From contig NZ_QZMU01000001.1 in the NCBI RefSeq assembly GCF_003932505.1, forward strand, positions 496,001 to 560,000: a stretch of DNA of 64,000 bases, written 5' to 3'. This document shows positions 54,300-63,217 of this stretch, piece after piece. Within the stretch, counting starts at the first letter, position 1. The number at the start of each line of letters is the position of its first letter. The translations under genes were made by a program, and so were the position numbers. Source of the DNA: Thiohalobacter thiocyanaticus (lineage in GTDB: Bacteria > Pseudomonadota > Gammaproteobacteria > Thiohalobacterales > Thiohalobacteraceae). Under the pieces are notes generated by a model. The model had not been told where the DNA came from and did not search any database. It was given only the letters and a program-made list of their open reading frames with translations.

Positions 54300-54962
54300 A
54301 TGAACGAGACCGCCACACCGCCCGATGCCCTGATGGTGCTGGGCAGCCGCTGCCCGCACTGCCCGACCGTGCTGCAGGGGCTGAGTGATCTGATCAAGCA
54401 AGGCCGCATCGGCCGCCTGGAAGTGATCAACCTGGAACAGCGCCCCGACCTGGCCGGGGAACTGGGCATCCGCGCCGTGCCCTGGGTGCGACTCGGACCG
54501 TTCGTGCTGGAAGGCCTGCGTTCGCCGGCGGAATTGAAGCAGTGGGCCGAGCGCGCTGGCAGCACGGAGGGGCTGGCCGAGTATTTCCAGGAATTGTGGA
54601 AAGAGGGGAAACTGCAGCAGGTAGTGGATCATATCCGTCGTGACCCGTCCGCGTTCAAGGGTCTGCTGGTGCCGCTGGCCGACCCCGAGGCCGAACTGCA
54701 GATCCGGCTCGGTATCGGCGCGGTGATGGAGGACCTGGCCGGAAGCCCGGCCCTGCAGGCCGGCGTGGCCGATCTGGGAGAACTCACCCGGCACGAACAG
54801 GCGCTGGTGCGCAACGATGCGAGTCATTACCTGGGCATGAGCGCAAGCCCCGAGGCAGTGCCCTATCTCGAGGCCAGGCTGCAGGACAGTGATCCGGGAG
54901 TGGTGGAAGTGGCAGAGGAAGCCCTGGAGCAACTGCGGGATGCCGGCATCACCCTCCACTGA
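54300..54962 (+). CDS. Thioredoxin-fold protein with HEAT repeats
   Basis: A 220-residue cytoplasmic protein. The N-terminal thioredoxin-like domain (about 10-85) has the redox motif CPHC in LGSRCPHCPTVL and the cis-Pro in IRAVPWVRLG. The C-terminal part (about 95-215) is helical with HEAT-like repeats (SPEAVPYLEARLQDSDPGVV). AAGGA precedes ATG 54300. Its last 23 bases overlap the photolyase gene. First clean gene after the corrupted stretch. Confidence 0.82.
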   Translation: MNETATPPDALMVLGSRCPHCPTVLQGLSDLIKQGRIGRLEVINLEQRPDLAGELGIRAVPWVRLGPFVLEGLRSPAELKQWAERAGSTEGLAEYFQELWKEGKLQQVVDHIRRDPSAFKGLLVPLADPEAELQIRLGIGAVMEDLAGSPALQAGVADLGELTRHEQALVRNDASHYLGMSASPEAVPYLEARLQDSDPGVVEVAEEALEQLRDAGITLH

Positions 54963-56406
54963 CACGGCTATCCTCTGGTTTCGCCAGGACCTGCGGCTGA
55001 CCGACAACCCGGCCCTGCAGGCCGCCTGCCGTGATGCGGGCAAGCTGTTGCCGGTCTACATCCTGGAAACCGACCCCGATCCCTGGACACCCGGCGCGGC
55101 CAGCCGCTGGTGGCTGCATCACAGTCTGGCCGCGCTCGACGCCGCTCTGCGCGAGCGCGGCAGCCGGCTGCACCTGCTGCAGGGCAGGGCCGACGAGTGT
55201 CTGGAAACACTGGCCGCAACCAGCGGTGCCACGGCCGTCTACTGGAACCGGCGCTTTGAGCCCGCAGCCCTCACCCGTGACCGGGACATCGAGGCCGGCC
55301 TTAAGCAGCGTGGCATCACCTGCCACAGTTCCAACGCCGCGCTGCTGGTCGAACCCTGGGATCACTTCAATCAACAGGGCAAACCCTACCGCGTCTTCAC
55401 TCCCTTCTGGCGCAGCCTGCAGCCGCGGCTGGAGGCGATCGTACCGCAGCGGCGTCCGTCGGCGCTGCCCGGTGTGCCCCGCGGGAACGGGCACGGCCTG
55501 TCGCTCGAAGAACTCGGACTGCTGCCGGAATACGACTGGGACGCGGGTCTGCGCAACGAATGGCAGCCGGGCGAGGCCGGGGCGGGCAAGCGGCTCAGAT
55601 CCCTGCTGGAAACCCGTCTGATCCAATATCCCGAAGCGCGTGACCGACCGGATGATGAGGGTACCTCACGCCTGTCGCCGCACCTGCATTTCGGCGAACT
55701 GGGACCGCGCCAGGTGCTGGCGCAGCTCATGCAGCACAGGGCGGGACACCGCAGCGCCGGCCTGGTCAGGGCCGGTGAACAGTTTCTGCGCCAGCTGGCC
55801 TGGCGTGAGTTCGCCCATCACCTGCTGTATCACTTTCCCGAGACCACCGACAAGCCGCTGGACCGCCGCTTCGAACATTTTCCCTGGAGTAACGCTCCCG
55901 AGACACTGCGCGCCTGGCAACGGGGCCGCACCGGCATTCCGCTGGTCGACGCAGGAATGCGCGAACTCTGGCACACCGGCTGGATGCACAACCGGGTGCG
56001 CATGGTGGCCGCCTCCTACCTGAGCAAGAATCTGGGCATCCACTGGCGTGAGGGCGCGCGCTGGTTCTGGGATACCCTGGTCGACGCCGATCTCGCTAAC
56101 AATACACTGGGCTGGCAATGGACCGCCGGCTGCGGCGCCGACGCCGCGCCCTTCTTCCGCATCTTCAATCCCGTGACCCAGGCGCAGAAATTCGACCCGC
56201 ACGGCCGCTACCTGCGCCGCTGGCTGCCGGAACTGGCGCGGCTCCCGGACAAGTGGCTGGCCCGACCCTGGGAGGCGCCGACCGAGGTCCTGGCCGAGGC
56301 CGACATACGGCTCGGAGACAACTACCCGGCACCGGTGGTCGATCTCAAGGCCTCGCGCGCCCGTGCCCTGGGCGGCTGGGACGAGATCAAGGGAATAAGC
56401 CGCTGA
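54940..56406 (+). CDS. phrB: Deoxyribodipyrimidine photolyase
   Basis: A light-driven CPD repair enzyme of 488 residues. The N-terminal antenna-binding domain starts ILWFRQDLRLTDNPALQ. The C-terminal FAD domain has RFEHFPWS, GRTGIPLVDAGMRELWHTGW, HNRVRMVAASYLSKNL and NNTLGWQWTAGCGADAAP. The Trp residues for electron transfer are in the usual places. ATG 54940, inside the preceding gene, gives the proper N-terminus; the longer frame does not. Confidence 0.95.
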   Translation: MPASPSTDTAILWFRQDLRLTDNPALQAACRDAGKLLPVYILETDPDPWTPGAASRWWLHHSLAALDAALRERGSRLHLLQGRADECLETLAATSGATAVYWNRRFEPAALTRDRDIEAGLKQRGITCHSSNAALLVEPWDHFNQQGKPYRVFTPFWRSLQPRLEAIVPQRRPSALPGVPRGNGHGLSLEELGLLPEYDWDAGLRNEWQPGEAGAGKRLRSLLETRLIQYPEARDRPDDEGTSRLSPHLHFGELGPRQVLAQLMQHRAGHRSAGLVRAGEQFLRQLAWREFAHHLLYHFPETTDKPLDRRFEHFPWSNAPETLRAWQRGRTGIPLVDAGMRELWHTGWMHNRVRMVAASYLSKNLGIHWREGARWFWDTLVDADLANNTLGWQWTAGCGADAAPFFRIFNPVTQAQKFDPHGRYLRRWLPELARLPDKWLARPWEAPTEVLAEADIRLGDNYPAPVVDLKASRARALGGWDEIKGISR

Positions 56407-56527
56407 GCCACGCCTGCAGTAACGCAGGCGGAATTACGCCTTGCGGGCTGACCCGACCTGAACCTGCAGAGCGACCGCCGGTCCCGTATAATGGGTGATT
56501 GGCCGGAAATACCCGGTCTTTCCAGGG

Positions 56528-56556
56528 TTGAGTCTTCATCGGACAGACCCTATAAA
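56528..56556 (+). promoter_or_regulatory. Sigma-70 promoter of fpr
   Basis: TTGAGT, exactly 17 bases, TATAAA, ending 29 bp before the fpr ATG. Confidence 0.72.
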
Positions 56557-56585
56557 GTTGCATTGAAACAAACGCGAGGTGAGCA

Positions 56586-57329
56586 ATGGCCGACTGGCTG
56601 AAGGCGACATTACGGGAAAAGGTGCAGTGGAGCGATGAACTCTATTCGCTGCGCTTTGACGCCCCCCTGCCGGAATTCAAGGCCGGACAGTTCGTCCGTG
56701 TCGGACTGGACATCGACGGCGAGCGCGTAGGCCGGCCCTATTCGCTGGTCAACGCCCCGCACGAATCGACCCACGAGATCTATTTCAACATCGTGCCGGA
56801 AGGCCCCCTGTCGCCGCGCCTGGCCGAGCTGAACAGGGGCGACGAGTTCCTGGTTAACTCCGCCGTCAATGGCATGATGACCCTGGACCAGCTGCCCGAG
56901 CACCGTCACCTGTGGCTGCTGGCCACCGGCACCGCCCTGGGCCCCTTCCTGTCCATTCTCAAGACTGACGAGCCCTGGTCGCGCTTCGAACGCGTGGTGC
57001 TGTGTCACTCGGTGCGCACGCCCGACGATCTGGCCTACCAGGACGCCATCACCCGGCTGCTGGAGCAGCACGGCAATCAGCTGGACTTCATCCCGATCGT
57101 CACCCGGGCCATGCATCCGGGCGCGCTCAATGTGCGCATCCCCGCCGCGCTGGAATCCGGCGAGCTGGAACAGCGCATCGGGCTGGAACTCAAACCCGAC
57201 AACGCCCACGTTATGCTGTGCGGCAACTCGGACATGATCCAGGATACCCAGCAGCTGCTGGAAGGCCGCGGCCTGAAGCGCCACCGCAAGCGCGATCCCG
57301 GGCATATCACCACCGAGAAATATCACTAG
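56586..57329 (+). CDS. fpr: Ferredoxin/flavodoxin-NADP+ reductase
   Basis: A 247-residue FAD enzyme passing electrons between NADPH and ferredoxin or flavodoxin. FAD motif RPYSLVNAP (about 52-60). The NADP-binding half has LLATGTALGPFLS and VMLCGNSDMIQDTQ. The C-terminus PGHITTEKYH is typical of the bacterial Fpr subclass I. Own promoter upstream. Convergent with the methyltransferase gene. Confidence 0.93.
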   Translation: MADWLKATLREKVQWSDELYSLRFDAPLPEFKAGQFVRVGLDIDGERVGRPYSLVNAPHESTHEIYFNIVPEGPLSPRLAELNRGDEFLVNSAVNGMMTLDQLPEHRHLWLLATGTALGPFLSILKTDEPWSRFERVVLCHSVRTPDDLAYQDAITRLLEQHGNQLDFIPIVTRAMHPGALNVRIPAALESGELEQRIGLELKPDNAHVMLCGNSDMIQDTQQLLEGRGLKRHRKRDPGHITTEKYH

Positions 57330-57357
57330 GGAACGCCCGAACAACAGAGCTACCCAC

Positions 57358-57458
57358 GTCATTGCGAGGCGCGTGGCGCCGCGGCAATCTCTGTCCGGTT
57401 GATTCGGCATCAGGAGATTGCCGCGCTGCGTTTATGCCCTTTGGGTGCTCGCAATGAC
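57358..57458. repeat. Palindromic repeat GTCATTGCGAG, copy 3
   Basis: The arms GTCATTGCGAGGCGCGTGGC...GGCAATCTC and GAGATTGCCGCGC...CTCGCAATGAC, filling the gap between convergent genes. The internal TTTATGCCCTTTGGG also occurs, inverted, in copy 1. Confidence 0.85.
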
Positions 57459-57463
57459 GTCAT

Positions 57464-58204
57464 TCACAACCGGCGTATACGGTACTCCAGCCGGCTGCGC
57501 GCCGGATCCAGTTCGGGCAGGATTTTCAGCGTGCGCCTGAGATCGCGGCTGTCGGCGGGGAATTTCAGCCAGGCGCCGATGCGGTTTTCCAGCCGCGGAT
57601 GGGTCAGTTCGAAGGCGACGCGATAGCGGGCCCGCAACCCCGGCACGGCACTGAAACCGCATTCATGCAGGTCACGCCGTCCGGGAAAGTTCATCACCAG
57701 CATTCCACGCCGCGTCAGGTGCGAATCCAGCAGCCGCAGCCAGGCCGGGCTGGCCGTGATCGCCCGGGCCGGTTCCCCGTCGACCTCGGTGAACAGGTCG
57801 TCGATGATCAGGTCGAAGGCCTCGCCGTCATAATCCAGCAGCCAGTCGCGGGCATCGGCCCGGATCAGTTCGATGCCCGGCCCCTGCAGGTCGAAGAAGC
57901 GCCGCGCCAGCTGCAGGTGCAGGTTTTCGAGCTCCACCCCCACCAGGGCATCGAAGCCTGCATGGCGGCGCAGGAGATTGATCACCGCACCGCCGCCCAC
58001 GCCCAGTACCAGCACCCGTTCGAACCGCCGCTGCGGCTGCAGCAGGGCGGGCAGCACCAGCAGATCCCACACGCTGCCGGTCACCGGCTGGCGCGGGTTG
58101 TACTGGGTATGCAGCACGCCGTTGGTGTAGAGCCGACGGGTGCGCCCGGCGCTGCGCACCTCGTAGTCGACGCCGGCGCGCCGCGCTCGCCAGATCACCG
58201 CCAC
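57464..58204 (-). CDS. Spermidine synthase-like methyltransferase-fold protein
   Basis: A 246-residue Rossmann-fold protein. VLVLGVGGGAVINLLRR is the SAM/dcSAM-binding loop, VGVELEN the acidic strand 2 end, and FDLIIDDLFTEVDG the region after strand 4. The tetra-Asp pattern of true spermidine synthases is incomplete, so a different small-molecule transferase is possible. 4 bp separate it from the tcdA stop-to-start side, so co-transcription is likely. Confidence 0.8.
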   Translation of the reverse strand: MAVIWRARRAGVDYEVRSAGRTRRLYTNGVLHTQYNPRQPVTGSVWDLLVLPALLQPQRRFERVLVLGVGGGAVINLLRRHAGFDALVGVELENLHLQLARRFFDLQGPGIELIRADARDWLLDYDGEAFDLIIDDLFTEVDGEPARAITASPAWLRLLDSHLTRRGMLVMNFPGRRDLHECGFSAVPGLRARYRVAFELTHPRLENRIGAWLKFPADSRDLRRTLKILPELDPARSRLEYRIRRL

Positions 58205-58208
58205 CGGA

Positions 58209-59030
58209 TCAGTCGCCGGCCGCAGCCGGCGCAGCTCCGACCGCGCCGGTCACACCGGCGTTCTTCAATGCGCGCTCCAGCGCCCGCGCCGCGGCGGTGA
58301 ATCCGAAGCCGGCGGTCACGGCCACGGAGGAACCATAGCCGAATGTGCAGTCCAGGTGTACGCCATGGATGCCCGGCTTGGCCGGGCACACGCTCCCGTC
58401 CGGTTTGGGATAAACCGGCTGCTCGGTGGAGAAGACGCATTCGATACCGAAGCGGCGCGTCGGGTTGCGGGTCCAGTTGTAGTTGGCGCGCAGCCGCGAA
58501 CGCACCTTGGCAGCGAGCGCGTCGTTCCAGGTCCGGGTGAGATCGGTGATCCTGATGGCGGTGGGATCGGTCAGCCCGCCGGCACCGCCAGTGGTGATGA
58601 TGGGGATCCGGTTGCGTTTACAGAAGTAGATCATATCCGCCTTGAAGCGGATACTGTCGATGGCATCGATGACATGATCATAACCCAGCGGCAGCAGCTC
58701 CCACAGGTTGCGGCTGGTGAGAAAATCATCGACCGCATCCACTTCGCACCAGGGGTTGATCTGCTTCACCCGTTCGATCATCACCTCCACCTTGGACCTG
58801 CCCAGGGTGTCGCTCAGACTGTGCAGCTGGCGGTTGACGTTGGAAGGACTGATGTCGTCGTGATCGATCAGGGTCAGCCGGCCCACGCCGGTGCGGGCCA
58901 GCGCCTCCACGGCCCAGGAACCGACGCCGCCCAGTCCCACCACGCACAGATGCAGCTCGGGGATGCGGGCGAAGGCGGCCTCGCCATACAGACGGCGTAC
59001 GCCGTCAAAGCGTTCGGCATAACTATCCAT
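58209..59030 (-). CDS. tcdA: tRNA threonylcarbamoyladenosine dehydratase TcdA (CsdL)
   Basis: A 273-residue E1-like enzyme forming cyclic t6A at A37 of tRNAs. The nucleotide loop GLGGVGSWAVEALARTGVG, LIDHDDISPSNVNRQ and VIDAIDSIRFKADM are family hallmarks. Length is close to the usual 268. Lead gene of a two-gene minus-strand run. Confidence 0.94.
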   Translation of the reverse strand: MDSYAERFDGVRRLYGEAAFARIPELHLCVVGLGGVGSWAVEALARTGVGRLTLIDHDDISPSNVNRQLHSLSDTLGRSKVEVMIERVKQINPWCEVDAVDDFLTSRNLWELLPLGYDHVIDAIDSIRFKADMIYFCKRNRIPIITTGGAGGLTDPTAIRITDLTRTWNDALAAKVRSRLRANYNWTRNPTRRFGIECVFSTEQPVYPKPDGSVCPAKPGIHGVHLDCTFGYGSSVAVTAGFGFTAAARALERALKNAGVTGAVGAAPAAAGD

Positions 59031-59047
59031 GAACTGCGCCGCGCGGC

Positions 59048-59248
59048 TCAGGCCGCCGGTGGCGGTGGCGGGACCTCGGGCGGGGAGTCGGGCGGAATCT
59101 CGGGGGCCTCGCCGGGCGGCGGCTCTTCCGGCGGCCGATCCGGGGGAAATCCGGGCGGGACTTCACCGGGCGGTTCTTCCGGCGGAAAGCCGGGGGGAAT
59201 TTCCGGATCGCCTGCCTTCAATACAGCAATAGCACTGGCATTGAACAT
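59048..59248 (-). CDS. Small proline-rich protein
   Basis: 66 residues, 26 of them proline and about 12 acidic. Repeating units PEIPP, PPGFPPE and EEPP follow a short hydrophobic N-terminus (MFNASAIAVLKAG). AGGTGC lies before the ATG. It may be a short secreted or scaffold peptide, but high GC can also create such frames; the regular acidic/proline pattern favours a real gene. Confidence 0.5.
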   Translation of the reverse strand: MFNASAIAVLKAGDPEIPPGFPPEEPPGEVPPGFPPDRPPEEPPPGEAPEIPPDSPPEVPPPPPAA

Positions 59249-59342
59249 CTTGCACCTCCTGTCCCCACAGGATAACGCGAAGCAGTCCCGGGAGCGACTG
59301 CACTCTATGCCGGGAACACTGCCTTTATCCCGGCCTGTTCGA

Positions 59343-59370
59343 CAAAAAAACGCCGCCCGTAGGCGGCGTC
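59343..59370 (-). terminator. Rho-independent terminator
   Basis: On the minus strand the 8-bp stem ACGCCGCC/GGCGGCGT with a 4-base loop is followed by seven T. It lies 20 bp past the stop of the 68-residue gene. Confidence 0.9.
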
Positions 59371-59389
59371 GGTACGGTTTCAGTCGTGC

Positions 59390-59596
59390 TCACTCCCGGA
59401 TGATCTCGGGGAAGAACACCTTGTCCGGCTCCTTGGCCTGCAGTTCGGCCGCCTTCTTCTTGGCCTCGCCGTAGGTCATCTCACCGTCGAGCGCGCCTTT
59501 CTCGAACTTGTACTTGTAGCGCCAGCCGATACAGTAACCGGTGTCTTCGTTACGATGCAGCAGTGGATCCGCCTTGAGTGTGTAGGTACCTGCCAT
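59390..59596 (-). CDS. Conserved small protein of unknown function
   Basis: 68 residues, charged and soluble (TGYCIGWRYKYKFEKGALDG, EMTYGEAKKKAAELQAKEPD). GAGGAGGT lies 3 bases before ATG 59596, and a strong terminator follows, so this is a well-defined single-gene transcript, probably well expressed. No family was recognised. The in-frame start at 59620 would bury the ribosome site. Confidence 0.8.
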   Translation of the reverse strand: MAGTYTLKADPLLHRNEDTGYCIGWRYKYKFEKGALDGEMTYGEAKKKAAELQAKEPDKVFFPEIIRE

Positions 59597-59663
59597 ATGA
59601 CCTCCTCGTTCATACGTCATTGACCAACATCAGTGAGCTGCATGTATATCACAGCCGCTGATG

Positions 59664-60704
59664 TCACTCCAGAGTGATGAAGACGTGGCCATGGTCCGCC
59701 GTACGGACCTGGAAACGCCGGCCGGTGAAGGCGGCAATAACCTCGATCTGGGTACGGGTATGGGAGCCGGGCTGGATGGTCCGGAAGCCGCCCTGCCCGG
59801 CCAGGGCCATGGGCAGCAACAGCTGATCGGCCAGCCAGGGGCCGACCGGCACATCTTCGTCCAGGTAGGCCCGGACCGCATCCACCAGGCCCTGGGCGAC
59901 CTCCTCGGCCGGTACCCCTTTTTCGCCCAGCGCGCTGAACACCTCGGTGATGTGTTCACTGTAGACACTCACCCAGACTGCATTGCCGGTGCTGATACAG
60001 TCCTCCGTCCGGTGCGCCTGCAGCCCGCCCGCATGCACCGCCAGGCCGGCCTGGATCACCGCCAGTTCCCGCTCGGCGATCTCCAGCGGCAGCTTGGCCA
60101 CCAGCGCCTGGGCATCCAGGGTCAGCACCTTGCCGCGGCGCGGGATCTGCAGGGGCCACAGATGCACGGCCGGGCGGATATGCACCCGGATGCGGCCGCC
60201 GCCCTCGGGATGGAAGCCGGGACGGATCAACTCAGCCTGGACCTGTGGCCCCATGCGGTTGATCATGGGCAGAAAGGCCTGGTTGAGGTATTCGAAGGTG
60301 GGCGCGCGCGGGTTGTGGGTGCCGCCGTCGAGCGTCAGGGTGGATTCGTCCTCGCCCAGCATCAGCGCCGGTAGCAGGGTCTGCAGCAGCAGGCCGGTGC
60401 TGCCGGCCGTGCCGATATCGAAACGATATACCCCCGCCCGCACCGGCCCGGGGGCGAAGCTCAGCGAGGTCGAGCCGGGGCCGGCGCCCTCGACCTCGGC
60501 ATCGCTGATCGCGGCGGCGGCCCGCACCGCGGCCAGGTGCTGCGGCTGCAGCCCGGGGCGATCACGGCCGATGCGGATGTTGTCGATGTGAAACGGCCGC
60601 TGGAGGCACAGTGACAGCGACAGTGCGGTGCGCAGCACCTGACCGCCGCCCTCGCCGATGGAACCGTCCAGGGACAGGGATTGTGCAACTTCAGGCTGGT
60701 TCAT
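59664..60704 (-). CDS. rtcA: RNA 3'-terminal phosphate cyclase RtcA
   Basis: RtcA converts RNA 3'-phosphate to 2',3'-cyclic phosphate using ATP. The 346 residues show [19 protein letters not shown] at the start, [19 protein letters not shown] and [14 protein letters not shown]. The catalytic His would be in the C-terminal [19 protein letters not shown] region (around 310). RtcB and RtcR, common neighbours elsewhere, are not here. It diverges from greB. Confidence 0.94.
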   Translation of the reverse strand: MNQPEVAQSLSLDGSIGEGGGQVLRTALSLSLCLQRPFHIDNIRIGRDRPGLQPQHLAAVRAAAAISDAEVEGAGPGSTSLSFAPGPVRAGVYRFDIGTAGSTGLLLQTLLPALMLGEDESTLTLDGGTHNPRAPTFEYLNQAFLPMINRMGPQVQAELIRPGFHPEGGGRIRVHIRPAVHLWPLQIPRRGKVLTLDAQALVAKLPLEIAERELAVIQAGLAVHAGGLQAHRTEDCISTGNAVWVSVYSEHITEVFSALGEKGVPAEEVAQGLVDAVRAYLDEDVPVGPWLADQLLLPMALAGQGGFRTIQPGSHTRTQIEVIAAFTGRRFQVRTADHGHVFITLE

Positions 60705-60792
60705 GTCTGGTCATTGTACCGGAGAGCGGACCGGGTTACAGCCCCGACCACAGCCGCTACAATCGCCTCACCTTCACGCCTCACTGCCCGAC

Positions 60793-61293
60793 ATGCCCCG
60801 CTATCGCCCGCCCCAGCCCAAAGGCACGCCCTACATCACCCCCGACGGCTTCGCCCGCCTGCAGGACGAACTCAAGGGGCTGTGGCAACGGCGCGCCGAG
60901 GTGACGAAAGCCTTGTCGGCCGCCGCGGCCGAGGGCGACCGCTCGGAGAACGCCGAGTACATCTATCGCAAGAAGGAACTGGCCGGGATTGACCGACGCA
61001 TACGCTACCTGCAGAAACGTCTGCCCGAGCTGCGGGTGGCGGGGCAGGTGCCGAGCGATCCGACGCGCATCTTCTTCGGTGCCTGGGTCAGGCTGGAGGA
61101 CGAAGCCGGCAGCGAACATACCTACCGCATCGTCGGCGGCGACGAGTTCGACCCGGCCCGGGGCTGGATCAGCATCGACTCGCCCATGGCCCGGGCCCTG
61201 CTGAAAAAGACCCTGGACGACGAGGTGGAGGTGCAAACCCCGCAGGGACCGCGGCGCTATTACATCACCGATGTCCGTTATACGGAAACATGA
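60793..61293 (+). CDS. greB: Transcript cleavage factor GreB
   Basis: GreB rescues backtracked RNA polymerase. The 166-residue product has the coiled coil (about 10-85) with acidic tip residues in [18 protein letters not shown] and the C-terminal FKBP-like domain (about 90-160). The N-terminus [18 protein letters not shown] is the GreB rather than GreA type. ATG 60793 gives the family length; the frame upstream overlaps rtcA. Confidence 0.93.
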   Translation: MPRYRPPQPKGTPYITPDGFARLQDELKGLWQRRAEVTKALSAAAAEGDRSENAEYIYRKKELAGIDRRIRYLQKRLPELRVAGQVPSDPTRIFFGAWVRLEDEAGSEHTYRIVGGDEFDPARGWISIDSPMARALLKKTLDDEVEVQTPQGPRRYYITDVRYTET

Positions 61294-61296
61294 GAT

Positions 61297-62145
61297 TCAT
61301 GCCGGCCACAGCCAGTTGCCGACTCCCCTGGCCAGTTTCACCAGCAGCCACAGGAACAGCAGCGGCAGAATGACCGTCTGCAGCACGAACACCACGATCA
61401 GGTCGATGGTGTGCTCGCTGACCCGGGTGACGGTGGCACGCAGCTCCGCCGTCCGCGCCTCCAGATCCAGCGAGCCGACCATCGAATCATAGGCCCGGCG
61501 GGCCTGATCCAGCAGACCGGGGGAGCCTTCCTGCTCCAGCCGCTGGCGAGTGGCCTCGTTGATGCGTCCGATGCGTTCGGTGCTCTGCTCGAGTTCAGCC
61601 GTGGAGACGGCATAGCGCTGCTGCAGGAACAGGCCGTACATCCCCTCGCCGGCCAGGGCGATCATCGGGATCGTGAAGCGCACCACCAGCAGCAACAGGG
61701 CAAGCTGCAGCAGCCGGCGCGGCCAGTCGCCGGCCCGGCGCGGACGCCACCACAGGAAGATCAGCGCCAGTCCGCCCAGCAGTGTGACCAGCCAGGTAGA
61801 GCCGTCCCAGGCGGTCATGTCCAGCAGCACCCGCTGCAGGCCGAGCGAGGTCGAGCTGACCAGCATCACCCAGGAGAAACGCTCGATCAGATCATTGACC
61901 GGGTCGAGGATCTGCCCCGGCGCGAAGTTCACCCCGACCCCGGCCGGCTGGAAGGCCACCTCGGTGCCCTGGGCGACCGAGATCACGCCGTTGAGCCCGC
62001 GGGCAATGCCGAAGGTCACCAGCGCCCGCTTGAACCCGGCCTCGGTGTACTCGCGCCCGGCCGCATCCAGCCAGCCGCCGTGCGCCAGCCCCAGCAGGAG
62101 CAGGATACACAGGCTGAGCAGCACCTTGCGCAGTGTGGATGGCAT
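61297..62145 (-). CDS. Membrane protein of unknown function
   Basis: 282 residues. A signal-like first segment (VLLSLCILLLLGLAHG) is followed by further hydrophobic segments at about 85-105, 125-145, 150-175 and 245-270. A charged helical loop with coiled-coil character (about 185-240) lies between the last two. GAGGTG precedes ATG 62145. No family was recognised. Convergent with greB and divergent from the ABC exporter. Confidence 0.75.
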   Translation of the reverse strand: MPSTLRKVLLSLCILLLLGLAHGGWLDAAGREYTEAGFKRALVTFGIARGLNGVISVAQGTEVAFQPAGVGVNFAPGQILDPVNDLIERFSWVMLVSSTSLGLQRVLLDMTAWDGSTWLVTLLGGLALIFLWWRPRRAGDWPRRLLQLALLLLVVRFTIPMIALAGEGMYGLFLQQRYAVSTAELEQSTERIGRINEATRQRLEQEGSPGLLDQARRAYDSMVGSLDLEARTAELRATVTRVSEHTIDLIVVFVLQTVILPLLFLWLLVKLARGVGNWLWPA

Positions 62146-62281
62146 GGACACCTCGAATGCAGGGAGAGTGGACAGGCATGAGGTTATCACGCCGCCGCCG
62201 CTCCGTGCTGCCACGGCTTTCACCGTTGCGGTGGATTCTGTATGCTCGCAGGGCTTCATTCCAGGCAGAGAAACCCACAGG

Positions 62282-63217
62282 ATGAGCCGTCCCCAGCCCG
62301 ACATGCCGGCCGCCCCGCTGGTCCGCGCCCGCGGCCTGAGCAAGGTCTATGACCAGCACCGCGCGGTCGACGGCATCGACTTCAGCATCCCGCGCGGCAA
62401 GTGCTTCGGCTTTCTCGGACCCAACGGCGCCGGCAAGACCACCACCCTGCGCATGCTGATGGGCCTCACCCCCATGAGCGCGGGCGAACTGACGGTCTTC
62501 GATCTGCCCCTGCCCGCGGCGGCACGCGAGGTGCGACGCCGGGTCGGAATCGTGCCCCAGGCCGACAACCTGGACCCGGATTTCAGTGTGCAGGAAAACC
62601 TGCAGGTCTACGCCAGCTACTTCGGTCTGCGCGGCAACGAGACGGAAACGCGTATCGAACGGCTGCTGGAATTCGCCGCCCTGACCGACCGCCGCCGGTC
62701 GAAAACCGAAACCCTGTCCGGTGGCATGAAGCGGCGCCTGACCATTGCCCGCGCGCTCATCAATGAGCCCGAACTGGTGATCCTGGACGAGCCGACAACC
62801 GGCCTCGACCCCCAGGCCCGGCACATCATCTGGGGCCGGCTGATGGAACTGCGCCGGCGCGGCACCACCCTGGTGCTCACCACCCACTACATGGAAGAGG
62901 CCGAGCGTCTGTGCGACGAACTGGTGATCATGGACCAGGGCCGCATTCTGGATCAGGGCACGCCGGCGCAGCTGATACAGCGCCATGTCGAACCCGAGGT
63001 CATCGAGATCCGCGGCCGCGCCGAACTGCTGGAGCGGCTGCAGCCCACGCCGGATTGCCGCATCGAGCAGATGGGCACCAGTCTGTACTGCTACACCGGG
63101 GATTCGCGTGGCCTGATGCAGCGACTGCAGTCGGACCCTGAGCTGACCTTCATGCACCGGCCCGCGGGGCTGGAGGACGTCTTTCTCAAACTCACCGGCC
63201 GGGAGCTGCGGGACTGA
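62282..63217 (+). CDS. ABC exporter ATPase (NodI-like)
   Basis: A 311-residue ATP-binding subunit: Walker A GPNGAGKTTT, Q-loop VPQADNLD, signature LSGGMKRRLTIARA, Walker B LVILDEPTTGLD, H-loop LTTHYMEEAERL. The NodI/CcmA-like type pairs with the next gene's ABC-2 permease. Its last base overlaps the permease ATG (TGATG). Substrate unknown; there are no nodulation genes around, so the rhizobial lipooligosaccharide is not implied. Confidence 0.92.
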   Translation: MSRPQPDMPAAPLVRARGLSKVYDQHRAVDGIDFSIPRGKCFGFLGPNGAGKTTTLRMLMGLTPMSAGELTVFDLPLPAAAREVRRRVGIVPQADNLDPDFSVQENLQVYASYFGLRGNETETRIERLLEFAALTDRRRSKTETLSGGMKRRLTIARALINEPELVILDEPTTGLDPQARHIIWGRLMELRRRGTTLVLTTHYMEEAERLCDELVIMDQGRILDQGTPAQLIQRHVEPEVIEIRGRAELLERLQPTPDCRIEQMGTSLYCYTGDSRGLMQRLQSDPELTFMHRPAGLEDVFLKLTGRELRD

